From positions 28,279,922 to 28,343,921 of the forward strand of contig NC_060232.1 of NCBI RefSeq assembly GCF_021155775.2: a DNA stretch of 64,000 bases. The letters run 5' to 3'. Below the pieces are notes generated by a model, which saw only the letters and a list, made by a program, of their open reading frames with translations, made no database searches and was not told the origin of the DNA. The stretch comes from Neodiprion pinetum (Eukaryota > Arthropoda > Insecta > Hymenoptera > Diprionidae). This document shows, one piece after another, positions 1 to 10,144 of the stretch (position 1 is its first letter; each line of letters starts with the position of its first letter). The position numbers and the translations under genes were made by a program.

Positions 1-721
1 TTGTTGGTAAGATTCTTCGGATAGGCGATGCTCTCTCGCTCTCCTCACGGACGACAAGAATACTATCTTTACAAGTTGAGCCGATACGCGTAACAATGTT
101 AAGGTAACCACATGCGATCCGAAGGAGCCAAATAATCGTCTTTCCCGGTTCGGTTGGCGCATTGTTCAGCCCGTATGTCCGTTGTGCTGGAGGTAACCTA
201 TCACGCTTTCTGTATAGGAGAATCTATGACGCCGACGGATCACGACCCGCGGTTCGTTCATTCAAGCTTCGGTGCCGGGGTTATCGCTTTGAACGTACAC
301 CGGCATTCCCGACTCGACTTATTTTCAAAAATATACCGAACTCCCGAAGAAACCCGCTTCGCGATGAATAGCGAGATCGAAGTTCTGCGACGACTCTCGG
401 AGTTGGTAATTCCATTGAAGAAATTGCTTGGCGGATGGAAAAAGAAGAGAATAACGATGAGAGAAAGGACTGTAGTAACGAAGCTTGGAAGGCTGGATAT
501 GGGAGAAACGGTAGGTCGTCGAGCCAAAACCCGAAGTGCTGGGACCGGGACCGGGTTACTGAAAAGCGTGGAAGTGACGTAGCTGTGAGTCGCGACTTCG
601 AGGGCTTAGAGCGTAGGCGATTCGAGGGTGTGCGATGCCTCGCCCTTTTCCGTCTAGAGCCATTATTCGACGGCACACACGTCTTGGAAGTCCCGAGTCC
701 GCTTGGCTCCGCAGGTTGGGT

Positions 722-735
722 CGCGCGCGCGCGCG
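722..735. repeat. (CG)7 dinucleotide run
   Basis: Seven uninterrupted CG dinucleotides in a CpG-rich context. Alternating purine-pyrimidine DNA of this kind can adopt Z-DNA. Its survival suggests little CpG methylation decay in this lineage, which is an inference. Confidence 0.9.
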
Positions 736-925
736 GACCACTAACCCATAATTAGAGACTTTCGCAAATTATACGCGCGAGTGTGTCCCCTTGGTAAAAT
801 ATCGGCTTAATAATAACAGTTGGAGGGTACAACGATAATTATATCGGGTCTCGAATGCTAAACAAAACGCTAGGCCTTGCTCGCGGCATTTTATGGCTTA
901 TTCGCTAGGGACGATCATTACCCCA

Positions 926-955
926 GCTGCTTAGGAGGAAGCAGCGTCCATGGAC
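926..955. repeat. Hairpin followed by a 10-bp palindrome
   Basis: GCTGCTT (926-932) and AAGCAGC (939-945) form a perfect 7-bp stem around the loop AGGAGG. The self-complementary decamer GTCCATGGAC (946-955) follows directly. No function is known, and stems this short also arise by chance. Confidence 0.7.
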
Positions 956-2130
956 CAGCCATTTCTCGTTATTCGAGCCACTATTTCCACGAATTCTTAT
1001 AGCAGCAAAATTTCACCTTCTGCAAAATGGAGCACCTCGGCTCCACTGACTTCGAGGAAACTGATCGAGGAAACTACGAATAAAATGATCCCGACGGGTT
1101 GTGAGGCAAGAAGAGGGCCAAAAGGGGACAAGATCGCAAACCCTTTAGCAGCGTGTCTCGTGTTTTGCGGGTTATAATTATCCAGGGTCGTTTTTGGAGC
1201 GACGTGGCATCAGCAGCATCAGGAACAGGGCAGCAACGAGTGAAGACTGTGCAGTGTGTGTTGGTATAGTAGGTTCTTAAGGGGAGCCGTAATATAAGAC
1301 TACTCCGTACAGTAGCTTTTTATTAGCTAATTGGTAATTAAGCTGGGTTAAACAGCGGGCAGCCAACGCTTTCTTGTCGGCCTCATCGTTCGGCGACTCG
1401 CTAATTTAATTTGCGGTTTCGTCGCGTTCGCCGTTCATGCCTGAAGAACTCCTCCGCAGTCCAGCCACCAGGGCGCTCCGTACTGCACCCGCTCCGGTGA
1501 TTCTGCAGCCGCCGAGTTAGTTGATGGTCCATAACGCGACCATCTCCCTCCGCCTTACGCCCATCGAATGGCACTCTTGAACGCAAGTGGTTTGCAATTA
1601 TTATCACCGGTCATCATTCCAGTACCAATTAACCAAAGCTCTCTCCTGAATCGATCTTGAAATACCGAGCCCGGTATCTCATTTCCTGTCAGAGAATCGA
1701 TCAGCATTCCTGCACTTCCCAGAACAGAGTCTGAGCTCCAGAGGGAGCGCAAGTACAGCCAGGAATCGACGGTAGGTTTACGGATTCCTCGAAAGACAGT
1801 AGCTCTGCAGGTTTGAAGGGTAGTCTTGGGTGACTGCGAACGGACAACTACAACCATTGTACAAACTTTCGAAGATAGCTTAGATACTGTTGTTCTTGCT
1901 AGTATTTCACGCTGGAAGCTTACAAGTGTTCGACGAGCATCGAGTGTTTTCTCAACGCAAGCAAGAACCGGGCGTGCAGGGTTGCTATGACGTGCGCCTG
2001 TAGCTTTCCTTCGAATAGTCAGGATTTCGTCCAAGCTTCAGGGTTACCCGGGGCGCCCAACGCCGCGCGAGGGAACCCAAGAGTCTACCCTAGTGTTTGT
2101 CTTACGGTGGGCGGGCCCCGGCAGAGCTCG

Positions 2131-2157
2131 GTAAGGCCCAGTAAGGCCCGGTAAGAA
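2131..2157. repeat. Tandem decamer with splice-donor-like cores
   Basis: The decamer GTAAGGCCC plus A or G is repeated twice, then a third partial copy reads GTAAGAAG. Each copy begins with GTAAG, the consensus for the first intron bases of a eukaryotic 5' splice site, so three donor-like sites lie 10 bp apart. No flanking coding exon was recognised, so splicing use is unproven. Confidence 0.8.
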
Positions 2158-2160
2158 GGA

Positions 2161-3660
2161 CCGAGCTGCAAGTCACGAGCCAACAATAGTACAAATAATA
2201 ACAAGCCAGCCTCGACTCTTCGAAAGGGGCATCTTCTTACCAGCCTAGTGGCTCCTTTCGCTGCCTCCGTGCTTTAGGCAACCTTCACACCGCGGTTCAT
2301 CCCGACACAATCTATTCGGTTTTTATTCACCCTGAGATTATCATCTACACTGCCAAGTGTCTAACTATCGTCTCTAATGAAAGTACATTTACACCGCTGT
2401 AAGTTCGAATTAGTGATCGAATATGCAATTCAGTACACGGCAAAGGGAGAAATTTTATCCATTTCGATGTGAGAACAGCTTTACGTGTTGTGGATCGAGC
2501 GTTGCACGTGTGTTCGTATATTGAGGGGGGGTATTGCATGGGAATAGAGGCAAGCGACGGTAAATGCAGTCGCTGCTATCATTGCTCGACGGGCCCACCC
2601 ACAAGCCACGATCCGCGGTTCTGCAGCCGCTACCGGTATTGAATCCCGCAAAGCTCTGGGTTGTTTTACTCCAACCATGAGGATATTATTTGCATCAAGA
2701 CGTTCCCCACCAATGAGGCTTGGACGTATAAGGAATAACCAAGAGCAGCCACTGTTTATCGGTCGAATACGTCCGGCACGGCAACGCGAAGCCATGGGGT
2801 CACGTCTCCTGGATTTCCGCTGCTCATAATCATGGCGACAGTCGTCTTGCGCCGAGAATCAAGTCCGTAATTCGCGTATCTTTCGTTGACGTCTTTTTGA
2901 AAGACTGCGACTTCGGGAGTTTGGAGTGATAGTAATATCTACCTATCTTGGTCGGACGGTGAAACGTGGCGAAGGAACGCGGAATCTTTCTTACTTTTGC
3001 AAAAATCACCCTTGTCATAATATTACCTAATACCGGTGCTTATGCTCCATGCGATGGAAGAATTGGCTCTAGTGATTACGAAGGGTCAGGTCCCGGCAAT
3101 AAACCATTCCTGGATTCTGTGTTGGCCATCAGGGCCTGTTTACATTTCGGGGAATCGGTGAATGCGGACGATATAAGCGAGCCGATAAAAAAAGTAGAAA
3201 AATATCGCATCGCATATCTCGTCTCATCCGGAGGAGAGCATGGCCCAACACCGGGAGCCATCCTACTGGAATTTAAATAATAATTATAGTCTTTAATATC
3301 ATACGCTCGGTGGTGGTGCAGGTTCTCGTTCACCATTCCCCGACCGATCATGCATAAGGCCAACCTTTAACACTCGATCACCGATACATGCACCCCTCTA
3401 TAAATCCTGAACCATGATTTCATGGTGCCTATAATAATTCTACAAGTTTCGAATGGTGATCCTTGTCAAAATTTCGTCAAGCAGACTTGATGATCTTCGA
3501 GGCTTCGATCGGGCAAAATTTTAGTACCCACAGTAAAATATTCCAATTAGAAATTCGTCATAAGTCGATTTCATATCCTAAACACTAGATGCCGAGGTAT
3601 GAACGAAGCCTATTCATGAAGTATAATTAGAGCTTTACAGATTCTGTGGCTATTTCACTG
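2161..3660. other. Non-coding DNA without recognised genes
   Basis: Mixed composition. A plus-strand open frame at 2966-3280 (104 codons, first codon GTG or TTG type) reads as moderately protein-like with a hydrophobic segment near its start. It has no recognisable motif and an overlapping minus-strand frame, so I do not call it a gene. A G7 run lies near 2525. Confidence 0.6.
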
Positions 3661-3665
3661 TCAGG

Positions 3666-4118
3666 TTAGGTCATCACGAGGCAGTCGCTCATACTCACTA
3701 ACTTTGATTGGGGTTTAAAACAAATACATAATATTACCCAGATACCAATTGTACTTTGGACGACCGGTTGGACTTGCAGATGCATAAAGATGTTGCTTGA
3801 TTCTAAGCGAAACATTGCCGTTACCCCGAATTCTTCATCGATTGTACCGTTAATCATCCGATGAAAGAGCCCCTTGGCAACGGTAAATTGAGGAAAACTA
3901 AGAGTCCAAACTATTCGCGATAGTTTGCAGGATCTCGTTGATGAATAAACCGAGCTAATCGAAACCGCGACATTCCCAAGTCTACCGACATTTCCCGCAG
4001 GTATTGTCAGTAGCTGTACGTTGAGGTAGCTACCTCGGTAAGACGGTACAAAGTTCTCGCCAAAGCCAAACGGGACAATGCGTTGGTTGGAAGCAGTTAT
4101 TGCTTCGGTTGAATGCAT
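3666..4118 (-). CDS. Hypothetical 150-residue ORF, doubtful
   Basis: This is an ATG-to-TAA frame of 150 codons on the minus strand in DNA that is not strongly biased, so it is somewhat less likely to be a composition artefact than longer frames elsewhere. The product has a serine- and valine-rich middle and a hydrophobic stretch near residues 120-135. It has no signal peptide, cysteine pattern or motif that I recognise. A TTACTAAC octamer resembling a strong branch-point lies 16 bases upstream of the ATG on the same strand (4134-4141). No AG acceptor follows it before the ATG. Transcript or homology support would be needed. It may be chance or a decayed element. Confidence 0.15.
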   Translation of the reverse strand: MHSTEAITASNQRIVPFGFGENFVPSYRGSYLNVQLLTIPAGNVGRLGNVAVSISSVYSSTRSCKLSRIVWTLSFPQFTVAKGLFHRMINGTIDEEFGVTAMFRLESSNIFMHLQVQPVVQSTIGIWVILCICFKPQSKLVSMSDCLVMT

Positions 4119-5900
4119 TAATAAAATTTAATAGTTAGTAAGTGCGCGCACACCTTAATGGATTTTGAGCGAGCGTCGGGTCCATCTCGAACGCGTCCTC
4201 CGTATCGGTCTTTGCACGGTTCGAGTACACAGGGACGTTGAGCGTTGCTGAATTGGTATTATATGGTTGGCTGGTTATTCCTCGGCCGGTTCCTCTCTCG
4301 AGAGAGAATCCAATGCGAAAGCTCGTTGCCCAGTCCTTCGGGAGGGCCGCGTCGCGGCGTGACAGAAGCCCCGGGGATGGGATGGACGGATGGACTGGCG
4401 GATGGGTAACTGCGTGCAAGAGTCATTACCGTGTGGAGTCTTTGCAAAGTCGTAATTCGCGATTCGTTCCCTGCCTCGGCAGCGCTGTGCAACCGGCGAC
4501 TCGGTAGCCCGAGGACTCGGTGGACGGGGAGACGAGACTCGCTCGGCTTAGACGATCACTTCGTTTAGGTCTTGCCCGACCGGAATGAGACTTACATCAC
4601 GGTGCGTTAGGAGTCCTGAAGCTCGGCTCCCGAGGGCTGACGGCCACCAGCAACGGGCCGTCGCCTCGCGTAAAACGACTCGGGGCAATTAATAGAAACC
4701 GGGTAGGTCTGCGTATTGGTACTCCGGCCAAAGGCGAGGTGCTTTAGTTACCACCTACGCGCCATGCCACCTTGGCAAATCAAGGACCGTAGTTCAATGT
4801 CACGCTGAATGTTCATCGCTTAAAAAAATCGCGCTCCGCAAGCTGGAGCTGATCGGAGGGCAGGGTGGGCGTACAAACAACTTGACTGAGACCAGCGCAG
4901 GCTACCAGCCGTGTGCAATCCAGACGTAGATAGGTACATAACGCGGCGCGTTGGAGGAAACCTCGCGAGGGAGCGAACCGTAGAATAGATGGACGTGACG
5001 TCGGTTTATCAGCTGACACACGTCCACTATTAATCAACGGCCCCTCTTAATCATTTGATAAACCAATCAATAAATCAATATTTCATATCAATCATGAACT
5101 CAGTTTCAGGATATACACTCAACGGCGTACGCGGACTATGCAGAAAACGTGCACGACGAATCACGTACATGGGGAGAAACCATCTCCTCCGTTGCACTCG
5201 ATCAAAGTCGGCTCAGTTTCTCATTCCGAGAGGATCGCTCGCTTTGCAGACAATGAGAAAGAGCGATTTTGTTCCACGGAATTTGCGCTTTGATCCGTTG
5301 CAGCAGTTCTGCAGCCTGCAACTTCCGTGGATCAGCCGCTGCTCCCTGTGAGGTGACGACTGGAAGGGTGCAACACCACTGCATCTTTTTATATCTGCGA
5401 ATCTAATTTCGTATCCAGCAGTGCCACGGTGCGCTAACGCAGAGCGGGAGAGTAGAAGACGTTCGGCAGGTAATCGAAAGCCGTTTAATGGAATCATCGA
5501 TCAACCAGACCGCGTTCTGTGAACGGATGTCAGTTGTGTTGTTGTAGCACACCTACCTCAGTCGAGTCCAGTAGCGTCTGGCAAACAAGGCGGTGTCTGG
5601 TAGTGGCGTTCGCTACCGCAGAGATGACTCGATGATAGCCAGAAGACTAGAAAGGCTCGGCGCCTATACTTGCATTGTAATTTGTATCGAAGCCAATTGC
5701 GCGTCTGACTCTGCCGCGTCATTTGCATCGGTTACAAGCGAACGCGCGTGCGAGGAATGGCGCGTTGTCAAGCGTCTTCGAGAGGCAGAGAGATGCGTCG
5801 GGAGAGATTGTTTATTGCGGCGAAGGGCGCATAAGTCAGTCGGGGAAAAGCAATTCGAGATACCCACATACATACGTTCAACAATTTTACACTGCAGTCC
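4119..5900. other. GC-moderate DNA, no recognised gene
   Basis: This segment holds a degenerate GGATGGAC-type repeat at 4373-4406 and several short overlapping open frames on both strands between 4135 and 5913. None shows a domain. A plus-strand frame at 5593-5913 (106 codons) contains scattered cysteines and arginines but overlaps minus-strand frames of similar quality. Confidence 0.6.
4373..4406. repeat. Degenerate GGATGGAC-type short repeat
   Basis: Four to five imperfect copies of a GATGG-containing unit follow in succession (GGGATGGGATGGACGGATGG and onward). A similar GATGGATGGACGGACGG stretch lies near 53328. They are likely independent slippage-derived minisatellites. Confidence 0.7.
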
Positions 5901-7180
5901 AGTAACAAAGTAATACGAGTAGTAAGTAGCCGGTCGAGGAATATGAAAATAAAATAAGGTGACGGGAGATGCGGCGGCGTAAGAAGTAGTTAGCTACCCA
6001 CCGGGTTTAATTAATACTCTTGATATATTAACCTGGTCACACAGCTAAACTTTTATCGCACGCCGACGTAGGTGTATCCTAGTAAGCGTAAAAGTGTATA
6101 CGCTGCATTGTAAATAACAAAATAGAAAATATAACCACGCTAATGACAGTGATAAGAAACTCGAATGGATACCTACAAGCACCGCAAGCGAGATAAACGA
6201 ATCTGAACAACGACCAGATAGAGTTACCGCAGTGGAATGCGAGCCTTAGAGTGAAAACGAACTTGTGGGGAATTAATTAGTTCTCGTATACAAGAATCTA
6301 GACTCCGCGTTGATATTCTGGCACGGACCAAGCCACATATAGTCTAAAGACGTGGTATATACCTAGATTCAGAGGAATATGTTATAAAGAGTGTAACCCA
6401 CATAGATTATAGACATAGACTGTGGTTGCGATAAGTCTGTTTTATATGGGGTTGAAATAAAGTAGGAAGGCATCAAAACTTCATGCCAATACTCGTCGCG
6501 CTTTATCAATAGACTGAATCTTATTGGTCGATAATTCAAACAGCTTGAGAATACATCAATGATAATGAATAATTTTTGAAACCACATGGTTTATTAGAAC
6601 TGTCCTGGACGGATTAAAATCTCAAATATACGCTTGACAACTATTGCGAACCTGAGGAATGTAAGTTTAAAATCAAATTACACATTTAAATAATACACTA
6701 AAACTTGACAAACTGTAACGAATTTCTGGTTTATCATCAACAGATATTGGGTGGCGAGAGATACCTTTCATTCATTGTCTAAAAAAAAGGGACTCCTTTT
6801 TTTTATGAGCTCTGCACGCATGGCATGGGTTAGGAGGAAAGGAAAAAAAAAAGAATAAAATGCCAACTATTTAACCTAAGCTCTAATCGCTAACGAACAT
6901 CGAATGTTTAAAATCGTAAAAATAAAAGAAGAACCCATAGAGTCCATATAGAAAATTAAAATCTAAATAAATATCAAATAAACTATACACGGCCAATATA
7001 TGTATGTATAAAATTTTTACAAAAAAGGACGTCCTACTGGCGGGAAATAAATATATACTAAAACCAAGAATACGAAAGAACACGCGGCAAATAGATACTG
7101 GACCAGTTTTGAGTTAAGAGGGCAATATAAAAACAAAAAATAAGTGATAGAAGGGACAACACAAAAACAACATAAATCTA
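5900..7180. other. AT-rich non-coding block
   Basis: AT content is clearly higher than in the flanks, with many A-runs and stop codons in every frame. No gene is seen. Features are a TACCTAC motif at 6170 and a poly-A/poly-T hairpin at 6781-6804. A purine-rich A-run follows near 6838-6853. Confidence 0.7.
6781..6804. repeat. Poly-A/poly-T perfect hairpin
   Basis: Eight A plus GG (6781-6790), a GACT loop, then CC plus eight T (6795-6804) give a perfect 10-bp stem. The shape resembles a terminator, but in eukaryotic DNA it has no established meaning. It could be a target-site or insertion scar, or chance in AT-rich DNA. Confidence 0.75.
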
Positions 7181-9960
7181 CTGGGAACCCCGGGGTGTTG
7201 CTCGTATGGCCTGTTTCCTCTTCCTTTTTCGTCTCAGACTGCTGCCGTGGATCTTATTGAAAAGTCTGCTTCGAAAATGTGATGATGCCGAAATTAGTGC
7301 CGCGGTCCTGTTGTGCAAATGGCTGGTGGTCGACTGACTGCGGTCTTGCTTGGCTGGCGGGTCTTGTCCTCTCCGTACACACGGATGAGTGGATTTTGTT
7401 GTGCGCTAATCCCAATCAGCCTCACGTTACCAGTCACACTAATATTTCTTACAAAACCAAAGTTGACGGCGGTTTCGTACCAAATATACCTGAAACACAC
7501 ACAGGTTGAAGTAAATATTAAGTAAACCAGATTAAGTGAAACAACATGCTGTATGGATCATCTAGCCTCAAGACTCTGAAGTGACTGCTACTCCAGAAAT
7601 GTCCAAGGTCTGATTGGGCGAGATACCGAATTGTAGAAAAGGCGTAATAGGGCATGGGGTTTAGCGGCAGGAGGGAATTTCTGGGTGCTATGCATAGTCC
7701 GGTAAGGTCAGCTCGGTATCGAGGGTGGCCGGTCGAAGACTGGGACAAAAACAGCAGGAGAGATAATCTTGCTATTAGAGGCGTCCCCAGGAGATGGCCG
7801 GGGAGTCGATATATCGGGCGGCGGGTCGTCAATGGACCTTCGAGGTTAGCTAGGTTAGCTAGGGAGGCTGGTGGCCCCAATTTGTCGTAACAGGCGGGCA
7901 ACACACTTTTTCCAACTCCTTATCCTAAGCCCCTTACTGACCAGGGAATCCCCGGACGGTTCCCCTAACTGGACAAACTGAATCATATTGATTGACCGTC
8001 TCCACAAAAACATACCCGAGGTGCTCCAGGGCGTCAGGACTCTCGGCAATAAGATCTGTCCCGTGATAATTCCTTTGGACGAATTCTTAGGCTTTATTCA
8101 CATCGGTTGCCGGCGGCAAGAGGGGAGCAATGAGGAGAGTGCGGGTGGGTTGGTGAACTGGAACGCCCCGGTGATGCGACGGTAGTGAGTTTGCGAGTCG
8201 ATCGTAGAGCTCCGGGGTGCTTATCGCCGTTTCGGATCTTGAATAAATTAATTATCTGACAGGTTAATCGAGTTAGCTCGCCGCGCCAATCATAAACTCG
8301 GAGCTTTATTAACTGCCTCTCTCTCGCCCAAGATTGAAGTATGCACATGCAACTCGAGAGCCGTGGCTGTAGTTCTCGACCGGAGGAACCGACTTGACGC
8401 TATCGCCGTCCAAGTACGGAGTCCAGGGATGACAGCAGTCGACGGAATGTATCCAGTCGCGGGGTGTTTGGACAGGCTGTCGGCCCGCGAGTCTTGCCGA
8501 TGCAACATATTACCTTCAGCTACTTCCAGGTAGCAGGTAGCCCGACGTCACGTAAGCGCACCCATAACGTCGCAGGAACTTGCAGCATCAGAGCACCGAT
8601 TAACGACGCAGAGACGTCGCGACGCCCCGGCGAGAAACAGCTGACCGAGTGACTGAAGCGTTATACCGGCTTCTATATCAGATTAGCTTCGTCATTAATC
8701 ACCCGAAAGGATGTACAAGGGGATGCACCAGCCTGGCAGTCGAAAACACCCTCGCCCTGGCCGAGCGGACGAAGAACAGTGAAGATCCGGTGAACCCGAT
8801 ATCCCGTAAATTCCTTGAGGAATTGGCGGAGATTTTTCATTCCTGAATTCTCGGCTAAATAGGTTCGATGTTCGGTTATCTGAATAGTCGCGCGTGCCGT
8901 AGTACACAAGATGCTTTCGTCGAGGTGAACGGAATTTGGTCCGATGATCAAACGGCATTCCAAACAAATTAGCAAATAGTTGGTTATTGGCTGCTCGGTA
9001 AGTAAAACTATATTAAATAGCAGCCTGGTTACAACCCGCCGCGATCATCCGGCGTCGGTACAGCCGGGGCTCCGGCAGCGTATAATCTCGCTGGTTATTA
9101 ATGGCGTGGTTTGGGAAACAGCTACCGGGCAGCCACGGTCCACAGCCTCGCTTTGTAAAACAGCATTCCGCGCTATACTCGTTACCATCCCTGACGATGT
9201 GCCCACATTAATTGTATTTTACGCCAACTCTCTTGCTCCAGCTCCCTTAGGTACTTGGCAGTAACACGATTTTTCACCTCAACTCAATTCAGTTACCATC
9301 GCTCACTTTTCCGAACTCCGGTTGATTATTTTGCTCGGTAGCAAACTTCGAATGAACTTCGTATCAACGAAGCTTCGCCTGTATATTTCTACCTGTAAAT
9401 TCATCCGCGCTGAATTCAGACAAGTGCGAAGATATCATTCCATCGTACTTGATTGTTTATTTTGAAAATGACGTCACACTGACAACGAATAAAGCCACCC
9501 CCGAACGAGCTTACGTACCGGTCGTTGTATCTGTAGCTCGCATACGTCTCACCTCACCGTCGGTTGGTGGAGTCTTTACAGAAGGTGCGGCGAAGGGCTC
9601 TCAGACACGAGGCATATCCACGAGGTCGTAAATCGAACGGGTCGGTGTGTCTGCCGGGTCTCGCCGAGATTTGCACCGATGACCCTTCGAACAATAAAAG
9701 AGCGGGAAGTTCATTTAACAGGCTATAAAGGAGTCTACGCTTAGCGGCGTCGATTGTGGTAGTGGGATAGCAGTCGGTGGATGACGGCGCAGGGGTGAAT
9801 CGCCGCGCAAGTCGAGTCTTCGGACCATCCGAGGTCGCGCTTAAAATGGGCTAAAAGAGGATTTGAGTCCGGTACCACTGCCTCGCTATCGGAGATCACC
9901 TCCGGGCCCGGAGCCGGCTTATCTCGCCAAGAGGAAAGCTCTCGGTCGCCGGGGAGGTGA
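7180..9960. other. Mixed DNA without recognised genes
   Basis: Overlapping short open frames occur on both strands and none is recognisable. A local direct repeat of the unit GGTTAGCTA lies near 7846-7861. A frame at 8649-8846 reads as fairly protein-like (charged, leucine-rich C-terminal part), but it lies opposite two minus-strand frames. A perfect TGACGTCA site lies at 9469. Confidence 0.6.
9469..9476. promoter_or_regulatory. Perfect CRE palindrome TGACGTCA
   Basis: The full 8-bp cAMP-response element palindrome, bound by CREB/ATF bZIP factors in animals. No promoter or transcript is identified next to it, so its function is open. Confidence 0.3.
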
Positions 9961-9978
9961 GATGGAAGGGGGGATCGG

Positions 9979-10032
9979 TTTCTCCTTCCACCTCCTCCCT
10001 TCCTCTCACTCTCACTCTCTTTTTCTCCTCAG
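9979..10032 (+). other. Strong splice-acceptor-like signal
   Basis: About 50 bases of nearly pure pyrimidine with no internal AG end in CTCCTCAG at 10025-10032, a textbook eukaryotic 3' splice site. CTCAC-type branch-point candidates lie in the tract. The downstream sequence begins ATTTTCGTCC. Donor-like GTAGCT (10109), GTGCGT (10157) and GTAGGT (about 10256) sites follow, which would define exons of about 76, 124 or 223 bases. One frame stays open from the acceptor to about 10142 and the other two stop early. The exon could be coding, untranslated or fortuitous. Confidence 0.3.
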
Positions 10033-10144
10033 ATTTTCGTCCCATGGTACACTGGAATTGTTGAACAAGGGAAAAGTCGACGTAATGCGAGATAGCAGGC
10101 AATCGAAGGTAGCTGGTCGAGCAATTACGTATAGTAGGAACTAG

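Larger units (their letters stand above)
1..2130. other. Non-coding DNA, mixed to CpG-rich
   Basis: No gene is recognised here. Overlapping open frames occur on both strands at 150-760, but most begin at non-ATG codons and none has a recognisable domain. A minus-strand open frame at 1555-2034 (159 codons, TTG start, stop two codons upstream) has a fairly protein-like C-terminal half. It has no ATG near its start and no family resemblance I can name. A (CG)7 run lies at 722-735. A short hairpin and the palindrome GTCCATGGAC lie at 926-955. Confidence 0.6.

Noticed and set aside
7846..7862. TTAGG-like units suggestive of telomere repeat
   Set aside because: Only two GGTTAGCTA units. Far too short and with the wrong unit for a telomeric array.
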